This document shows, piece by piece, positions 1 to 8,395 of a stretch of DNA of 64,000 nucleotides. The translations under genes were made by a program, and so were the position numbers. Below the pieces are notes generated by a model, which did no database searches, was not told the origin of the DNA, and saw only the letters and a program-made list of their open reading frames with translations. The DNA is from Roseibium sp. (GTDB taxonomy: Bacteria; Pseudomonadota; Alphaproteobacteria; Rhizobiales; Stappiaceae): assembly GCA_017643925.1 (NCBI GenBank), contig JAEPML010000017.1, forward strand, positions 1-64,000. The letters are read 5' to 3'. Numbering within the stretch: position 1 is the stretch's first letter; every line of letters starts with the position of its first letter.

Positions 1-678
1 GCCGATGGTCGGGTCCGCAGAGGTCGGGCCGAGGGTCAGGACGGCTTCGGTGTCCGGGTTGGCGGTCAGGTAGGCCTTGACCTTGTTCTTGATCTCGGCC
101 GGATCCTGGCCACTGTCGATCATGCTGTCGCCAAGCTCCACGCCCAGACCGTCGGCAAAGCCGCGGCAGCGCTCACCCACAACCGGGTTGGAAACAACGT
201 GGTTCACGCACAGGAACGAGCCGATGCCGTCACGCTTGGCGCGCTGACCGGCCGCAAGACCTGCATCATACTCGGGCTGACCCACATACATCAGGGCGCC
301 AACGTCCGCAGCCTGTTCGGGCGTGCCGGAGTTGATGATGATCACCGGAATGCCCTTGGCAACCGCGTTCTGGATCGGACCGGACAGAACATCCGGGTCG
401 GCAAGCGTCGTGATGATGCCGTCCGGGTTGGACGCAGCCGTCTGCTCGATGATGCGGGCCATGTCGGCAATGTCACCGGTCGGCGGATTGCGGTACTCGA
501 CCTCCGCACCAACCTGCTCACCAGCAAGCGCAAGACCGTTCTTGATCGTGTTCCACCAGCTGTCGCTGTCCGGCGCATGGCTGATCAGGACAAAACGCTC
601 GCCCTCAGCATAAGACGGCGCCGTCAATCCCGTAAACGCAACAGCTGCTGCCGCCATCGCAATAAGTGTCTTCTTCAT
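1..678 (-). CDS. Sugar (probably inositol) ABC transporter substrate-binding protein, 3' part missing
   Basis: Periplasmic sugar-binding protein of the Peripla_BP_4 (ribose/inositol) type that delivers a sugar to an inner-membrane ABC importer. The N-terminus is a signal peptide (MKKTLIAMAAAAVAFTG, cleavage near SYA|EG), followed by the family's lobe-1 pattern, including ISHAPDSDSWWNTIKNG and the GIPVIIINSG strand. The start at 678 is supported by a GGAGG site just upstream. The C-terminal part lies beyond base 1, as would the ATPase and permease genes. The substrate is inferred as inositol because the next genes are an RpiR/IolR regulator and iolG; ribose or another polyol is possible. The family call is firm; the substrate is not. 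Confidence 0.85.
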   Translation of the reverse strand, partial: MKKTLIAMAAAAVAFTGLTAPSYAEGERFVLISHAPDSDSWWNTIKNGLALAGEQVGAEVEYRNPPTGDIADMARIIEQTAASNPDGIITTLADPDVLSGPIQNAVAKGIPVIIINSGTPEQAADVGALMYVGQPEYDAGLAAGQRAKRDGIGSFLCVNHVVSNPVVGERCRGFADGLGVELGDSMIDSGQDPAEIKNKVKAYLTANPDTEAVLTLGPTSADPTIG

Positions 679-819
679 ATGTTCCTCCCAGAACAAATCC
701 AGCGGACCTATTCTCCCGTCCGCGTTTTTTAAGAAGGTGTGGTGACCATGACCGTTCAAAGTCACTTTTGGAATTTAAATTCCATTTGAAAATTATTGCA
801 ACAGAAATTTTCCAAAAAA
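679..819 (-). promoter_or_regulatory. Leader of the binding-protein gene with a perfect 16-bp palindrome (769-784)
   Basis: This AT-rich 141-base gap separates the binding-protein start from the regulator stop. It holds TGGAATTTAAATTCCA at 769-784, a perfect palindrome fitting GGAA-N6-TTCC, the motif reported for rhizobial IolR. A closely related site lies upstream of iolG. It is probably the operator for the binding-protein transcript; binding itself is inference. Confidence 0.6.
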
Positions 820-1674
820 TTACATTCGGTTTCTCTGGGCGCCGACAGAGACGGCCAGGGCGATGGCCAGGGAAAGGCTCGCGGAGAGGGCGCGGAAGTC
901 GCCAACATCCAGTTCGGCCACCAGGAGCTGGATGGCTTTCAGCCTGGCAAGCGGACTGGTGACGACATCCGTGATGGCAACAATATCGGCGCCTGTTGCG
1001 CGGGCACGCGCGGCCATGTCGAGAGTCAATTCCGTGTATGGGGCAAATGTCACGGCGATGACGGCATCGTTGGGGCGGATCAGGTGTTCCATGTTCATGG
1101 CACCGATCCCGGAATGGAGAACAGCAGGAACATCCATTTTTTCAAATGCATAGGCGAGGTAGGAGGTCACCGGAAAGGCGCGTTTGAAGCCAATCATGTG
1201 GATCGTGTCTGCCCGGGCGAGAACGTCGACGGCCTGTTGCAGCGCGGCGGGATTGACCGTGGACATGAGGTTTTCCAGGGACGCCCGGCCGACCTCGACA
1301 AATTCGGCCAGCAGCGCAGAAGGCGTTTCGGTGCCGTGTTCCCTCAGTTTGGCCAGGCGTGTCGCATAATCAGGCCATTTGGCAGAATAGTCGGAGCGGA
1401 ACAGTTTCTGCATCTGGGAAAAACCGGAAAACCCCATTTCCTGGCAGAAGCGCATGACCGCGGAGGGTTGGACATCGGCACCCTCGGCAAGTTCGGCCAC
1501 GGTCGATACTGCCACGCGATCCGGATTTGTCGCGATATAGTCCGCGAATTGCTTCAACCGCTTTGGCAACTGGTCAGCCGAATTTCCCAGCCGCTTGAAG
1601 AACGCGTCCACCGAATCCGGTGCGGGATTGTCCAAAGTGGCTGAAACAGGTGTGCTTGGCGTGGTATTCTTCAT
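820..1674 (-). CDS. iolR: RpiR-family transcriptional regulator (probable IolR)
   Basis: A 284-residue RpiR-type regulator with an N-terminal helix-turn-helix (about residues 25-100, including VSTVAELAEGADVQPSAVMRFCQEMGFSGF split over the HTH_6 helices) and a C-terminal SIS sugar-phosphate-binding domain (about 120-260). RpiR proteins bind operators and respond to sugar phosphates; IolR members control inositol catabolism. It lies between an inositol-type binding-protein gene and divergent iolG, and GGAA-N6-TTCC type sites occur on both sides. The ATG at 1674 has only a weak purine-rich ribosome site, so an internal start is possible. The gene symbol is inferred from context and operator type. 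Confidence 0.8.
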   Translation of the reverse strand: MKNTTPSTPVSATLDNPAPDSVDAFFKRLGNSADQLPKRLKQFADYIATNPDRVAVSTVAELAEGADVQPSAVMRFCQEMGFSGFSQMQKLFRSDYSAKWPDYATRLAKLREHGTETPSALLAEFVEVGRASLENLMSTVNPAALQQAVDVLARADTIHMIGFKRAFPVTSYLAYAFEKMDVPAVLHSGIGAMNMEHLIRPNDAVIAVTFAPYTELTLDMAARARATGADIVAITDVVTSPLARLKAIQLLVAELDVGDFRALSASLSLAIALAVSVGAQRNRM

Positions 1675-1719
1675 TGTAATCGTCTTTTCCGGCTTGACAC
1701 ATTCCGTCGAAAGTGATTT

Positions 1720-1735
1720 TGGAATTTTTATTCTA
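1720..1735. promoter_or_regulatory. Putative IolR operator in the iolR-iolG divergent region
   Basis: TGGAATTTTTATTCTA matches the palindrome at 769-784 in the whole left arm and most of the right arm (GGAA-N6-TTCT, one mismatch to GGAA-N6-TTCC). The flank is also shared (AAGT.A.TTTTGGAATTT at both sites). It lies 55-70 bases before iolG and could serve both divergent genes. Confidence 0.6.
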
Positions 1736-1790
1736 ATTTTGCAAGCGGGCAGCCGAGGCTGCTCTTAACCCACTCATCGGGAGTTTTACC

Positions 1791-2789
1791 ATGGCAGTCA
1801 ATGTCGCCCTGCTTGGCGCCGGTCGGATCGGCAAGGTTCATGCGAAAGCCGTCAGCATGTCCGAAGGGGCAACGGTCGTTGCTGTCGCGGACGCCTTTGA
1901 AGAAGCCGCGAATGCCCTTGCACAGGCTTACGGTGCGCGGGTTTCAAGTATCGACGAGATTGCAGCGGCCAGTGATGTCGATGCGGTCATCATCTGCACA
2001 CCGACCGATACGCATGCCGATCTGATCGAGCAGTTCGTCAAGGCAGGCAAGGCGGTTTTCTGCGAAAAGCCGATCGATCTGTCACTGGAACGGGTCAAGT
2101 CCTGCCTGAAAACGGTCGAGGATCTCGACGGGACCCTGATGCTGGGATTCAACAGGCGGTTCGATCCGCACTTCCGGGCGGTGAAGGAAGCCATCGAGGC
2201 GGGCCGCATCGGCGACGTCGAGAGTGTCCACATCACGTCGCGCGATCCGGGTGCGCCACCTCCGGCCTATATCCAGTCTTCGGGTGGCATCTTCCGGGAC
2301 ATGACCATCCACGATTTCGACATGGCGCGCTTCCTGCTCGGTGAGGAAGTGACGAGCGTCTTTGCGACAGCTTCGGTCCTGGTTGATCCTGAAATCGGAA
2401 AACTCGGCGACTATGACAGTGCCATGGTCGTGCTGACCACGGCTTCGGGCAAACAATGTGCGATCTCCAATTCGCGTCGAGCGACCTACGGTTACGACCA
2501 GCGGATCGAGGTGCATGGTTCCAAGGGCGTTGTTTCGGCGGAAAACCAGCGCCCGGTTTCCATCGAAGTCGCGACGGCCGAGGGCTATACCCGGCCGCCA
2601 TTGCACGACTTTTTCATGACCCGCTACACGGAAGCCTATGCTGCGGAGATCACCACATTCGTCGAAGCGATCAATCAGGGCCAGGCTCCGCAGCCAAGCG
2701 GAGAAGACGGTCTGAAGGCCCTGGCGCTGGCCGAGGCTGCCGTCAAATCGGTTGCCGAACGTCGCGCCATCGGCATGGACGAAATCTGA
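1791..2789 (+). CDS. iolG: Inositol 2-dehydrogenase
   Basis: A 332-residue NAD-dependent dehydrogenase of the Gfo/Idh/MocA family that oxidises myo-inositol to 2-keto-myo-inositol, the first cytoplasmic step of inositol breakdown. An N-terminal Rossmann fold starts with GAGRIG (10-15) and is followed by the family EKP signature (92-94, K93). The second catalytic pair, D170 and H174 in FRDMTIHDFDM, has the spacing of the Lys-Asp-His triad of Bacillus IolG. The ATG follows GGGAG. The IolR-type operator upstream and the inositol-type binding protein support the substrate. Specificity for another cyclitol cannot be excluded. Confidence 0.85.
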   Translation: MAVNVALLGAGRIGKVHAKAVSMSEGATVVAVADAFEEAANALAQAYGARVSSIDEIAAASDVDAVIICTPTDTHADLIEQFVKAGKAVFCEKPIDLSLERVKSCLKTVEDLDGTLMLGFNRRFDPHFRAVKEAIEAGRIGDVESVHITSRDPGAPPPAYIQSSGGIFRDMTIHDFDMARFLLGEEVTSVFATASVLVDPEIGKLGDYDSAMVVLTTASGKQCAISNSRRATYGYDQRIEVHGSKGVVSAENQRPVSIEVATAEGYTRPPLHDFFMTRYTEAYAAEITTFVEAINQGQAPQPSGEDGLKALALAEAAVKSVAERRAIGMDEI

Positions 2790-2829
2790 GGCCGACCGAC
2801 ATATCTGAAAGAACAGGAAAGGACCGGCA

Positions 2830-3951
2830 ATGAGCGGTCTTGGTATTGGATTGATCGGCACCGGCTTCATGGGCAAGTGTCACGCATTGGCCTATGGATC
2901 GGTGAAGGCCGTTTTCGGTGATGTGCCCGATACACGTCTGGAGGTTCTGTGCGATGTTCCACAGGACAAGGCGGAGGCTTTCGCAAACCAGTTCGGATTT
3001 GCGCGCGGCACGGCGGACTGGAAGGATCTCGTAGCCGATCCGAAGGTGGACATTGTCTGCATCACCACGCCGAACAAGGTGCATCGCGAAATGGCGATGG
3101 CCGCGCTTGAGGCGGGCAAGCATGTCCACCTGGAAAAACCGATGGCCCTGACCATCGAGGATGCCCGGGATATGCTCAAGGCAGCAGCGAACAAGGGCTC
3201 CAAGACCATTGTCGGCTACAATTATCTCCACAATCCGGCCATTGCCCACGCAAGGAAGCTGATCGAGGATGGGGCGATTGGCCGCCTGGTTCATTTCCGG
3301 GGCGCAGTCGATGAAGACTACCAGGCCGATCCCGAACTCGCCTGGACCTGGCGGGCGACAAAGGCGGATGCCGGCCTCGGGACGCTTGGCGATCTCGGGT
3401 GCCACCTGATTTCTCTGGCAAGTGCCCTGGTCGGTCCGGTCGAAAGCCTGATCGCCGAAACCCGCACCGTTCACGCCACGCGTCCAATGGGCGACGGGTC
3501 CGATGAACGCCGTCCGGTCGAGAACGAGGACATCGCTTCCGCGCTCCTGACGTTTGCCAATGGCGTCCACGGCGTGATCTCAACGTCTCGCAGTGCCTGG
3601 GGCCGCAAGAGCTATATCGGTTTCGAGGTGCATGGCACGGAAGGCATGATCACCTTTGACCAGGAGCGGATGAACGAGCTTCGACTCTACCAGAATCGCG
3701 GTCCGCTTGCCGAGCAGGGGTTCAAGACAATCCTGACCGGACCGTCTCATCCGCCCTATGGCCAGTTCGTGCCGGCTGCCGGGCACCAATTGGGGTTCAA
3801 CGATCTCAAGGTAATCGAAGCCCGGGAATTCCTGCGGGCCATCGCGGAGGACCGACAGGCGGTGCCATCCTTCGCTGAAGCGCTGCATTTCGAGGAAGTG
3901 ATCCACGCAATCGCCGTGTCCGGAGAGACAGGGCGCCGCGTTCAGCTGTAG
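2830..3951 (+). CDS. Gfo/Idh/MocA family oxidoreductase, inositol-related
   Basis: A 373-residue NAD(P)-dependent sugar/cyclitol dehydrogenase. It shows the Rossmann motif GTGFMG (10-15), the EKP signature (102-104) and a D188/H192 pair in GDLGCHL typical of the family's active site. It begins 40 bases after iolG on the same strand, so the two are probably co-transcribed. A plausible role is oxidation of another inositol isomer (scyllo- or D-chiro-inositol) or of a keto-inositol, but the sequence does not settle the substrate. Its 3' end overlaps the end of the convergent hxlR-type gene by 10 bases. Confidence 0.8.
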   Translation: MSGLGIGLIGTGFMGKCHALAYGSVKAVFGDVPDTRLEVLCDVPQDKAEAFANQFGFARGTADWKDLVADPKVDIVCITTPNKVHREMAMAALEAGKHVHLEKPMALTIEDARDMLKAAANKGSKTIVGYNYLHNPAIAHARKLIEDGAIGRLVHFRGAVDEDYQADPELAWTWRATKADAGLGTLGDLGCHLISLASALVGPVESLIAETRTVHATRPMGDGSDERRPVENEDIASALLTFANGVHGVISTSRSAWGRKSYIGFEVHGTEGMITFDQERMNELRLYQNRGPLAEQGFKTILTGPSHPPYGQFVPAAGHQLGFNDLKVIEAREFLRAIAEDRQAVPSFAEALHFEEVIHAIAVSGETGRRVQL

Positions 3952-4313
3952 ACCAGTGCATCCTCGGGCAGCGCTTCGGACCAGATCCGGAGCTCGTCCA
4001 GAAACCTGAGCGCGGTTCGCCCGAATTCCGTGACTTCATACTCGACCGAAACAGGCGATGTCTGAAGGACCGTTCGGGAGATGAGGCCGCGCTCTTCCAG
4101 TTGCCGCAGGCGTTCAGCAATCATCTTCTTGCTGGCGCCTCCGAGCATCCGCGCCAGGTCGTTGAACCTGACCGGCCCGTCTTTGAGATGCCACAGGATG
4201 GACCCTGTCCATTTCCCGCCCAGTATGCGCATGCCGCGCTCGATCGGGCAGGGCTCCGTGCAGGCTTCCACAACAATTCTGCGTCGACCGACCGTCTTGA
4301 GGCGACCACTCAT
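3942..4313 (-). CDS. HxlR-family (MarR-like winged-helix) redox/electrophile regulator
   Basis: A 123-residue winged-helix regulator. The core CPIERGMRILGGKW followed by RFNDLARML and KKMIAERLRQLEERGLI is diagnostic of HxlR/YodB proteins. C22 (the family Cys-Pro) and a nearby C18 could sense quinones or oxidants, as in YodB and QorR. The start at 4313 is preferred because AGAAGAG lies 6 bases upstream; a longer reading to 4373 would use an ATG with no ribosome site. It is divergent from an MdaB-like quinone reductase gene, and a TTAC-N5-GTAA site lies between them, so it most likely represses that operon. Confidence 0.85.
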   Translation of the reverse strand: MSGRLKTVGRRRIVVEACTEPCPIERGMRILGGKWTGSILWHLKDGPVRFNDLARMLGGASKKMIAERLRQLEERGLISRTVLQTSPVSVEYEVTEFGRTALRFLDELRIWSEALPEDALVYS

Positions 4314-4329
4314 TTTCATCTCTTCTAGG

Positions 4330-4342
4330 TTACAAAAAGTAA
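4330..4342. promoter_or_regulatory. Inverted repeat TTAC-N5-GTAA, candidate HxlR operator
   Basis: The sequence TTACAAAAAGTAA is a perfect 4-bp-arm inverted repeat just upstream of the hxlR-type start, in the region divergent to the mdaB-like gene. A further GTAA half site follows at 4357-4360. HxlR-family operators are short palindromes of TAC/GTA type, so the position and form fit. Binding is not shown. Confidence 0.45.
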
Positions 4343-4436
4343 ACTGGTTGATTTTCGTAACTTTATTGCGCATCTCTTCGCCAAGTTCAAGACCGCGACG
4401 CCGGACCGGCGTTCACTTTGAAAAGGCGACAAAGCA

Positions 4437-5048
4437 ATGGCGAATGTTCTGATCCTGAATGGCCACCAACCCTATCCGTTTTCGGAAGGCAATCTCAATG
4501 CAGCGCTGGTCGAACGCGCACGAGCGTTCTTCCAGGCCCGTGGGGACACCGTCCGTGTCACGCAGACGGCGAAGGACTATGATGTCGAAACAGAGGTGGA
4601 GAACCATGTCTGGGCCGATGTGATCCTCATGCAGTTTCCGGTCAACTGGATGGGAGTGCCCTGGTCTTTCAAGACGTACCAGGACGAGGTCTATACCGCG
4701 GGAATGGACGGGCGGCTCTGCCAGGGTGACGGCAGGGGGACAGAAGCACCCAAGTCCAACTACGGAACGGGTGGATCGCTCGCGGGCAAGCGTTACATGC
4801 TGTCGTTGACATTCAACGCGCCGCGGGAGTCCTTTGACGATGCCGACGAGTATCTTTTTCAGGGAAAATCGGTCGACGACCTCATGCACCCCCAGCACAT
4901 GAACGCAAGGTTCTTCGGATTGGAGCAAATGCCCACTTTCGCGGCCTTCGATGTCATGAAGAATCCCGAAATTGCGAAGGACTTTGCTCGTTTCGAAACG
5001 CATCTGACTGATGTATTCAATGCGGAGGCCGGACATGTCGCAGCCTGA
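4437..5048 (+). CDS. mdaB: NAD(P)H:quinone oxidoreductase, MdaB-like
   Basis: A 203-residue flavodoxin-fold enzyme expected to bind FAD and reduce quinones by two electrons, protecting the cell from electrophiles. Features of the MdaB/KefF/NQO family are the opening LILNGHQPYPFSEGNLN, the strand ADVILMQFPVNWMGVPWSFKTYQDEV and the loop GTGGSLAGKRYMLSLTFNAP. It opens an operon divergent from the HxlR regulator, followed by a GST gene that overlaps it by 14 bases. The family is clear; the quinone substrate is inferred. Confidence 0.85.
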   Translation: MANVLILNGHQPYPFSEGNLNAALVERARAFFQARGDTVRVTQTAKDYDVETEVENHVWADVILMQFPVNWMGVPWSFKTYQDEVYTAGMDGRLCQGDGRGTEAPKSNYGTGGSLAGKRYMLSLTFNAPRESFDDADEYLFQGKSVDDLMHPQHMNARFFGLEQMPTFAAFDVMKNPEIAKDFARFETHLTDVFNAEAGHVAA

Positions 5049-5754
5049 TATTCACCTTTATACCGCCGCCACGATGAACGGATACAAGCCGGTCATTTTT
5101 CTCGAAGAGGCGGGTGTGCCCTATGACCTGACCTTCATCGACTTTGCGAGAAAGGAGCAGAAGGCACCGGACTATGTGAAGCTCAATCCCAATGGTCGGA
5201 TTCCAACCATCGTGGACAGAAGCGCCGATGACTTTGCGGTCTTCGAAAGCGGGGCGATCCTGTGGTACCTCGCGGAAAAATACGGCCGGTTTCTGCCGTC
5301 TGATCCGAAGCTCAGATCCGAAACATTGCAATGGCTCATGTTCCAGATGGGTGGTATCGGTCCGATGATGGGGCAGGCGATGTATTTCCAGCGGATTGCT
5401 GCACCCAACGGGCACGAGGAACCTTTTTCGATCAAGCGTTACGTGGATGAAACGCGTCGCCTTCTCGAAGTCCTCGACACGAGACTTGAAGGACGCGACT
5501 GGCTGGCGGCAAACGAGTACACGATTGCCGACATGGCCACATATCCCTGGGCGCGCGCTTATGTCTGGGCCAGGGTTTCTGTCGAGGGGCTCGACAATCT
5601 GAAGGCATGGTTCGACCGGATCGATGAAAGACCGGCAGTGCAGAAGGCCCTGACGATTCCGAAAGCCCAACCGGCCTTTTGGGGGCAAGCCGACGAAAGC
5701 GAATTTCTGAAGGAAAACGCGGCACGCTTTGCAAGCGACGTCAAGGTGGACTGA
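5035..5754 (+). CDS. Glutathione S-transferase family protein, YfcG/YghU (Nu-class) like
   Basis: A 239-residue thioredoxin-fold plus all-alpha GST. The N-terminal domain has NGYKPVIFLEEAGVPYDL, the cis-proline loop NPNGRIPTIVD and the glutathione-gamma-Glu site VFESGAILWYL. The stretch QWLMFQMGGIGPMMGQ is typical of the Nu-class disulfide-bond reductases YfcG/YghU. The ATG at 5035 follows GGAGG and overlaps the end of the mdaB-like gene, implying coupling; a longer reading from 5011 lacks a good ribosome site. It is likely glutathione-dependent detoxification of electrophiles or disulfides, in line with the neighbouring Kef system. Confidence 0.85.
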   Translation: MSQPDIHLYTAATMNGYKPVIFLEEAGVPYDLTFIDFARKEQKAPDYVKLNPNGRIPTIVDRSADDFAVFESGAILWYLAEKYGRFLPSDPKLRSETLQWLMFQMGGIGPMMGQAMYFQRIAAPNGHEEPFSIKRYVDETRRLLEVLDTRLEGRDWLAANEYTIADMATYPWARAYVWARVSVEGLDNLKAWFDRIDERPAVQKALTIPKAQPAFWGQADESEFLKENAARFASDVKVD

Positions 5755-5767
5755 TTTGGCGGCAGGG

Positions 5768-5795
5768 TTTGTCGCAACGCTCCAAGCCCTATAAT
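5768..5795 (+). promoter_or_regulatory. Possible internal promoter before the kefF-like gene
   Basis: A perfect TATAAT lies at 5790-5795, with a weak TTTGTC (5768-5773) 16 bases upstream. It falls in the 108-base gap between the GST and kefF-like genes, so the Kef pair could have its own transcript. The -35 match is poor. Confidence 0.35.
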
Positions 5796-5817
5796 CTGAA
5801 CAAAACTAATTGCGAAA

Positions 5818-5836
5818 CAGGCGCGCTCTGCGCCTG
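5818..5836 (+). terminator. Hairpin with 7-bp GC-rich stem between GST and kefF-like genes
   Basis: CAGGCGC-GCTCT-GCGCCTG forms a perfect 7-bp stem with a 5-base loop and is followed by CTTT only. The short T tract makes it a weak terminator or an attenuator lying downstream of the TATAAT at 5790; it ends about 26 bases before the TTG start of the next gene. Confidence 0.35.
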
Positions 5837-5862
5837 CTTTCCCTGGCAGATGGGGGCATTAC

Positions 5863-6480
5863 TTGGCCAGAGTTCTTGTTCTTTTTGCTCATCCGCGACC
5901 GGACCGGTCCGAGGTGAATTTTCCTCTGTTTGAGACCGCAAAATCGGTCGAAGGCGTTACCGCGGTCGATCTTTATGCCGAGTATCCGGATTTCGATATC
6001 GACATCGATGGGGAACAGGCCAGGCTGGTTTCCCATGACATCATCATCTTTCAACATCCGTTTTACTGGTATTCGGCGCCCGCCATCATGAAGGAGTGGC
6101 AGGACCTGGTGCTGGAACACGGATTTGCCTACGGCCTTCACGGCCATGCCCTCAACGGAAAAACCTTTCTGAATGTCATTTCGACCGGAGCCAAGCCAAA
6201 CGCCTATTCAAAGGACGGCATGAACCATTCGGACATTCGCAGCCTGCTGGCACCGTTTGAAAAGACAGCCGATCTGTGCGGCATGCGCTTCCTCGCTCCC
6301 TTCGTCATGTTCGGTGCCGGGCGCGCGCTGGAGGACAATCGGCTGGACGTTCATCGGAACGCCTATGACGACTTGCTCAAGGCCATGGTGGCGGACCGGT
6401 TCGACCTGAAGAAGGCAGCACAGGCTGCCGTTCTGACGGACGTTCTTGACGACTTTATCTTGAAGGGGGAGGCGGTCTGA
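5863..6480 (+). CDS. KefF-like NAD(P)H oxidoreductase, ancillary to the Kef antiporter
   Basis: A 205-residue flavodoxin-fold protein of the KefF/NQO family. It has the flavin phosphate loop LFAHPRPDRSEVNFPLF, HDIIIFQHPFYWYSAPAIMKEWQD and the characteristic ISTGAKPNAYSKDGMNH. KefF proteins bind next to KefC, are required for full K+ efflux and reduce quinones. The reading frame opens with TTG at 5863 after GGGGG; no ATG in frame is better placed. Its TGA shares a base with the ATG of the downstream antiporter gene, so the two are translationally coupled. Confidence 0.85.
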   Translation: MARVLVLFAHPRPDRSEVNFPLFETAKSVEGVTAVDLYAEYPDFDIDIDGEQARLVSHDIIIFQHPFYWYSAPAIMKEWQDLVLEHGFAYGLHGHALNGKTFLNVISTGAKPNAYSKDGMNHSDIRSLLAPFEKTADLCGMRFLAPFVMFGAGRALEDNRLDVHRNAYDDLLKAMVADRFDLKKAAQAAVLTDVLDDFILKGEAV

Positions 6481-8372
6481 TGGAGCTTCTGAGCGACGCA
6501 TTTGTCTATCTTGCCGCAGCCGTGATTGCGGTACCCATCGCCAATCGGCTGGGGCTTGGTTCCGTTCTCGGCTATCTGATCGCCGGGGTCGTCATCGGGC
6601 CAGTTCTTGGCATCGTTGGGTCCGAGACAACGGATGTTCAGCATTTTGCCGAGTTCGGCGTCGTCATGATGCTGTTCTTGGTCGGACTGGAACTGCAGCC
6701 CGCCATGCTTTGGAAAATGCGCCAGCAACTGATTGGTCTGGGTGGGTTGCAGGTGGTCGGGACGACGGCGGTCTTCGCCGGGGCCGGGCTTGCCTTTGGC
6801 CTCAGCTGGCAAAGCGCGGTGGCGCTCGGCATGATCCTGGCCCTTTCGTCGACGGCGATCGTGCTGCAGACCCTCAACGAAAAGGGCTGGCTGAAGACGC
6901 AGGGCGGGCAAAGCTCCTTTTCCGTGTTGCTGACCCAGGATATTGCGGTCATTCCCATGCTGGCGGTCCTGCCGCTGCTGGCTGTCGGTCATGGTGCCGG
7001 ACATGGTGATGGGCACGGCGCTGATGCTCATGGGGGTGGCCATGGCGGCGAAGCGCTGGCTGCCTTGCCGGGCTGGGTTCAGGCCCTGATCATCCTGGCC
7101 GTAATTGCCGCAATCATCGTGGCCGGGCGGCATCTCCTGAGACCGGTGTTCCGGTTCATCGCCGAAGCCCATTTGCGCGAGATCTTCACTGCAACGGCGC
7201 TGCTTCTGGTGATCGGGATCGCCCTGCTCATGGATTTTGTCGGCCTGTCACCGGCGCTCGGCACCTTCCTGGCCGGTGTTGTCCTGTCCGACAGCGACTA
7301 CCGGCATGAACTGGAAGCCGATATCGAGCCGTTCAAGGGATTGCTGCTTGGCCTGTTTTTCCTGACGGTGGGGGCGGGGATCGATTTCAATCTCCTGTTC
7401 GGCAATCCGGTCGTCATCATTGGTCTTGCGCTTGCCCTGATCGGCGTCAAGTTCGCTCTGCTGTTCGGTCTCGGCACCATCTTCAAACTGCAGGGTGCGG
7501 ACCGGTGGCTGTTCGCACTCGGCCTTGCGCAGGCCGGGGAATTCGCTTTTGTCCTGTTCGGCTTTGCTGCCAGTTCGAACGTTCTGGACCAGGGCCTGCT
7601 GCAGACCATGACGCTGGTCGTGGCCATCTCGATGCTTCTGACACCTGCCCTGTTCATCTTGTACGAGAAGGTCATTGCACCGCGTGCGGTTGCCAGGTCG
7701 GACCGGGAACCGGATGTCATCGACAGCAAGGGCCGTATCGTGGTCGCAGGCATGGGACGCTTTGGGCAGATCGTTTCACGCATGCTCATGACCAGCGGAT
7801 ATGACGTGGTCATCCTGGACCATGATCCGCAGACGATCGAAAATCTCGGTCGTGTCGGTGTTCGAACCTTTTATGGCGACGTGACTCGTCCCGACCTGCT
7901 GCATGGCGCCGGCCTGAAGGACGCGGACCTGTTCGTGGCAGCCATTGATGACCGGGACAAGCAGACGATGGTGGTCGAGCACGTGGCCCGCACATACCCG
8001 AATGTGAAGATCCTTGCCCGGGCACGGGACCGCCATCATGTCTATGAACTGGAAACCGCCGGGGCCCATTATGCGGAACGCGAGGTATTCGAGGGGGCGA
8101 TGACCCTTGGCCGGCGTGCCCTGGTCGAACTCGGCTCGCATCCCTTCCGGGCCCGGACCAAGGCCCGGGATTTCCGCAATCACGATCGCGCGATGCTGGA
8201 CGACCTCAGGGAAAACTACAACGACGGCGGTGTCGACAAATCCTATATTGACGCCATGCGGGCGCATGCGGAAACGTTTTACGAAATCATGCGTGTCGAC
8301 CGCGGTGAAGAAAAACACGAGCGCACGGAACGGGGCTGGAACCCACCGCCCAAGGGCGACGCCACGTTGTAA
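6480..8372 (+). CDS. Kef-type glutathione-gated K+/H+ antiporter (CPA2) with RCK domain
   Basis: A 630-residue inner-membrane antiporter. Residues 1-400 form the CPA2 transport domain with about 12 membrane segments, including ALSSTAIVLQTLNEKG and LLTQDIAVIPML, the ion-site regions of KefB/KefC. A cytoplasmic RCK/TrkA-N domain starts at GRIVVAGMGRFGQ (about 418) and binds nucleotide and, in Kef proteins, glutathione adducts. Activation lowers cytoplasmic pH and protects from electrophiles, which matches the upstream GST and quinone reductases. Unusual is a Gly/His-rich loop at about 168-190 carrying five histidines. KefB versus KefC cannot be assigned. Confidence 0.88.
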   Translation: MELLSDAFVYLAAAVIAVPIANRLGLGSVLGYLIAGVVIGPVLGIVGSETTDVQHFAEFGVVMMLFLVGLELQPAMLWKMRQQLIGLGGLQVVGTTAVFAGAGLAFGLSWQSAVALGMILALSSTAIVLQTLNEKGWLKTQGGQSSFSVLLTQDIAVIPMLAVLPLLAVGHGAGHGDGHGADAHGGGHGGEALAALPGWVQALIILAVIAAIIVAGRHLLRPVFRFIAEAHLREIFTATALLLVIGIALLMDFVGLSPALGTFLAGVVLSDSDYRHELEADIEPFKGLLLGLFFLTVGAGIDFNLLFGNPVVIIGLALALIGVKFALLFGLGTIFKLQGADRWLFALGLAQAGEFAFVLFGFAASSNVLDQGLLQTMTLVVAISMLLTPALFILYEKVIAPRAVARSDREPDVIDSKGRIVVAGMGRFGQIVSRMLMTSGYDVVILDHDPQTIENLGRVGVRTFYGDVTRPDLLHGAGLKDADLFVAAIDDRDKQTMVVEHVARTYPNVKILARARDRHHVYELETAGAHYAEREVFEGAMTLGRRALVELGSHPFRARTKARDFRNHDRAMLDDLRENYNDGGVDKSYIDAMRAHAETFYEIMRVDRGEEKHERTERGWNPPPKGDATL

Positions 8373-8395
8373 CGGCAAAGAGAAAGAAACGGACC

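Noticed and set aside
796..1644. Long plus-strand frame (282 residues) across the rpiR gene
   Set aside because: It is antisense to a gene with clear RpiR/SIS motifs and has no family resemblance or ribosome site.
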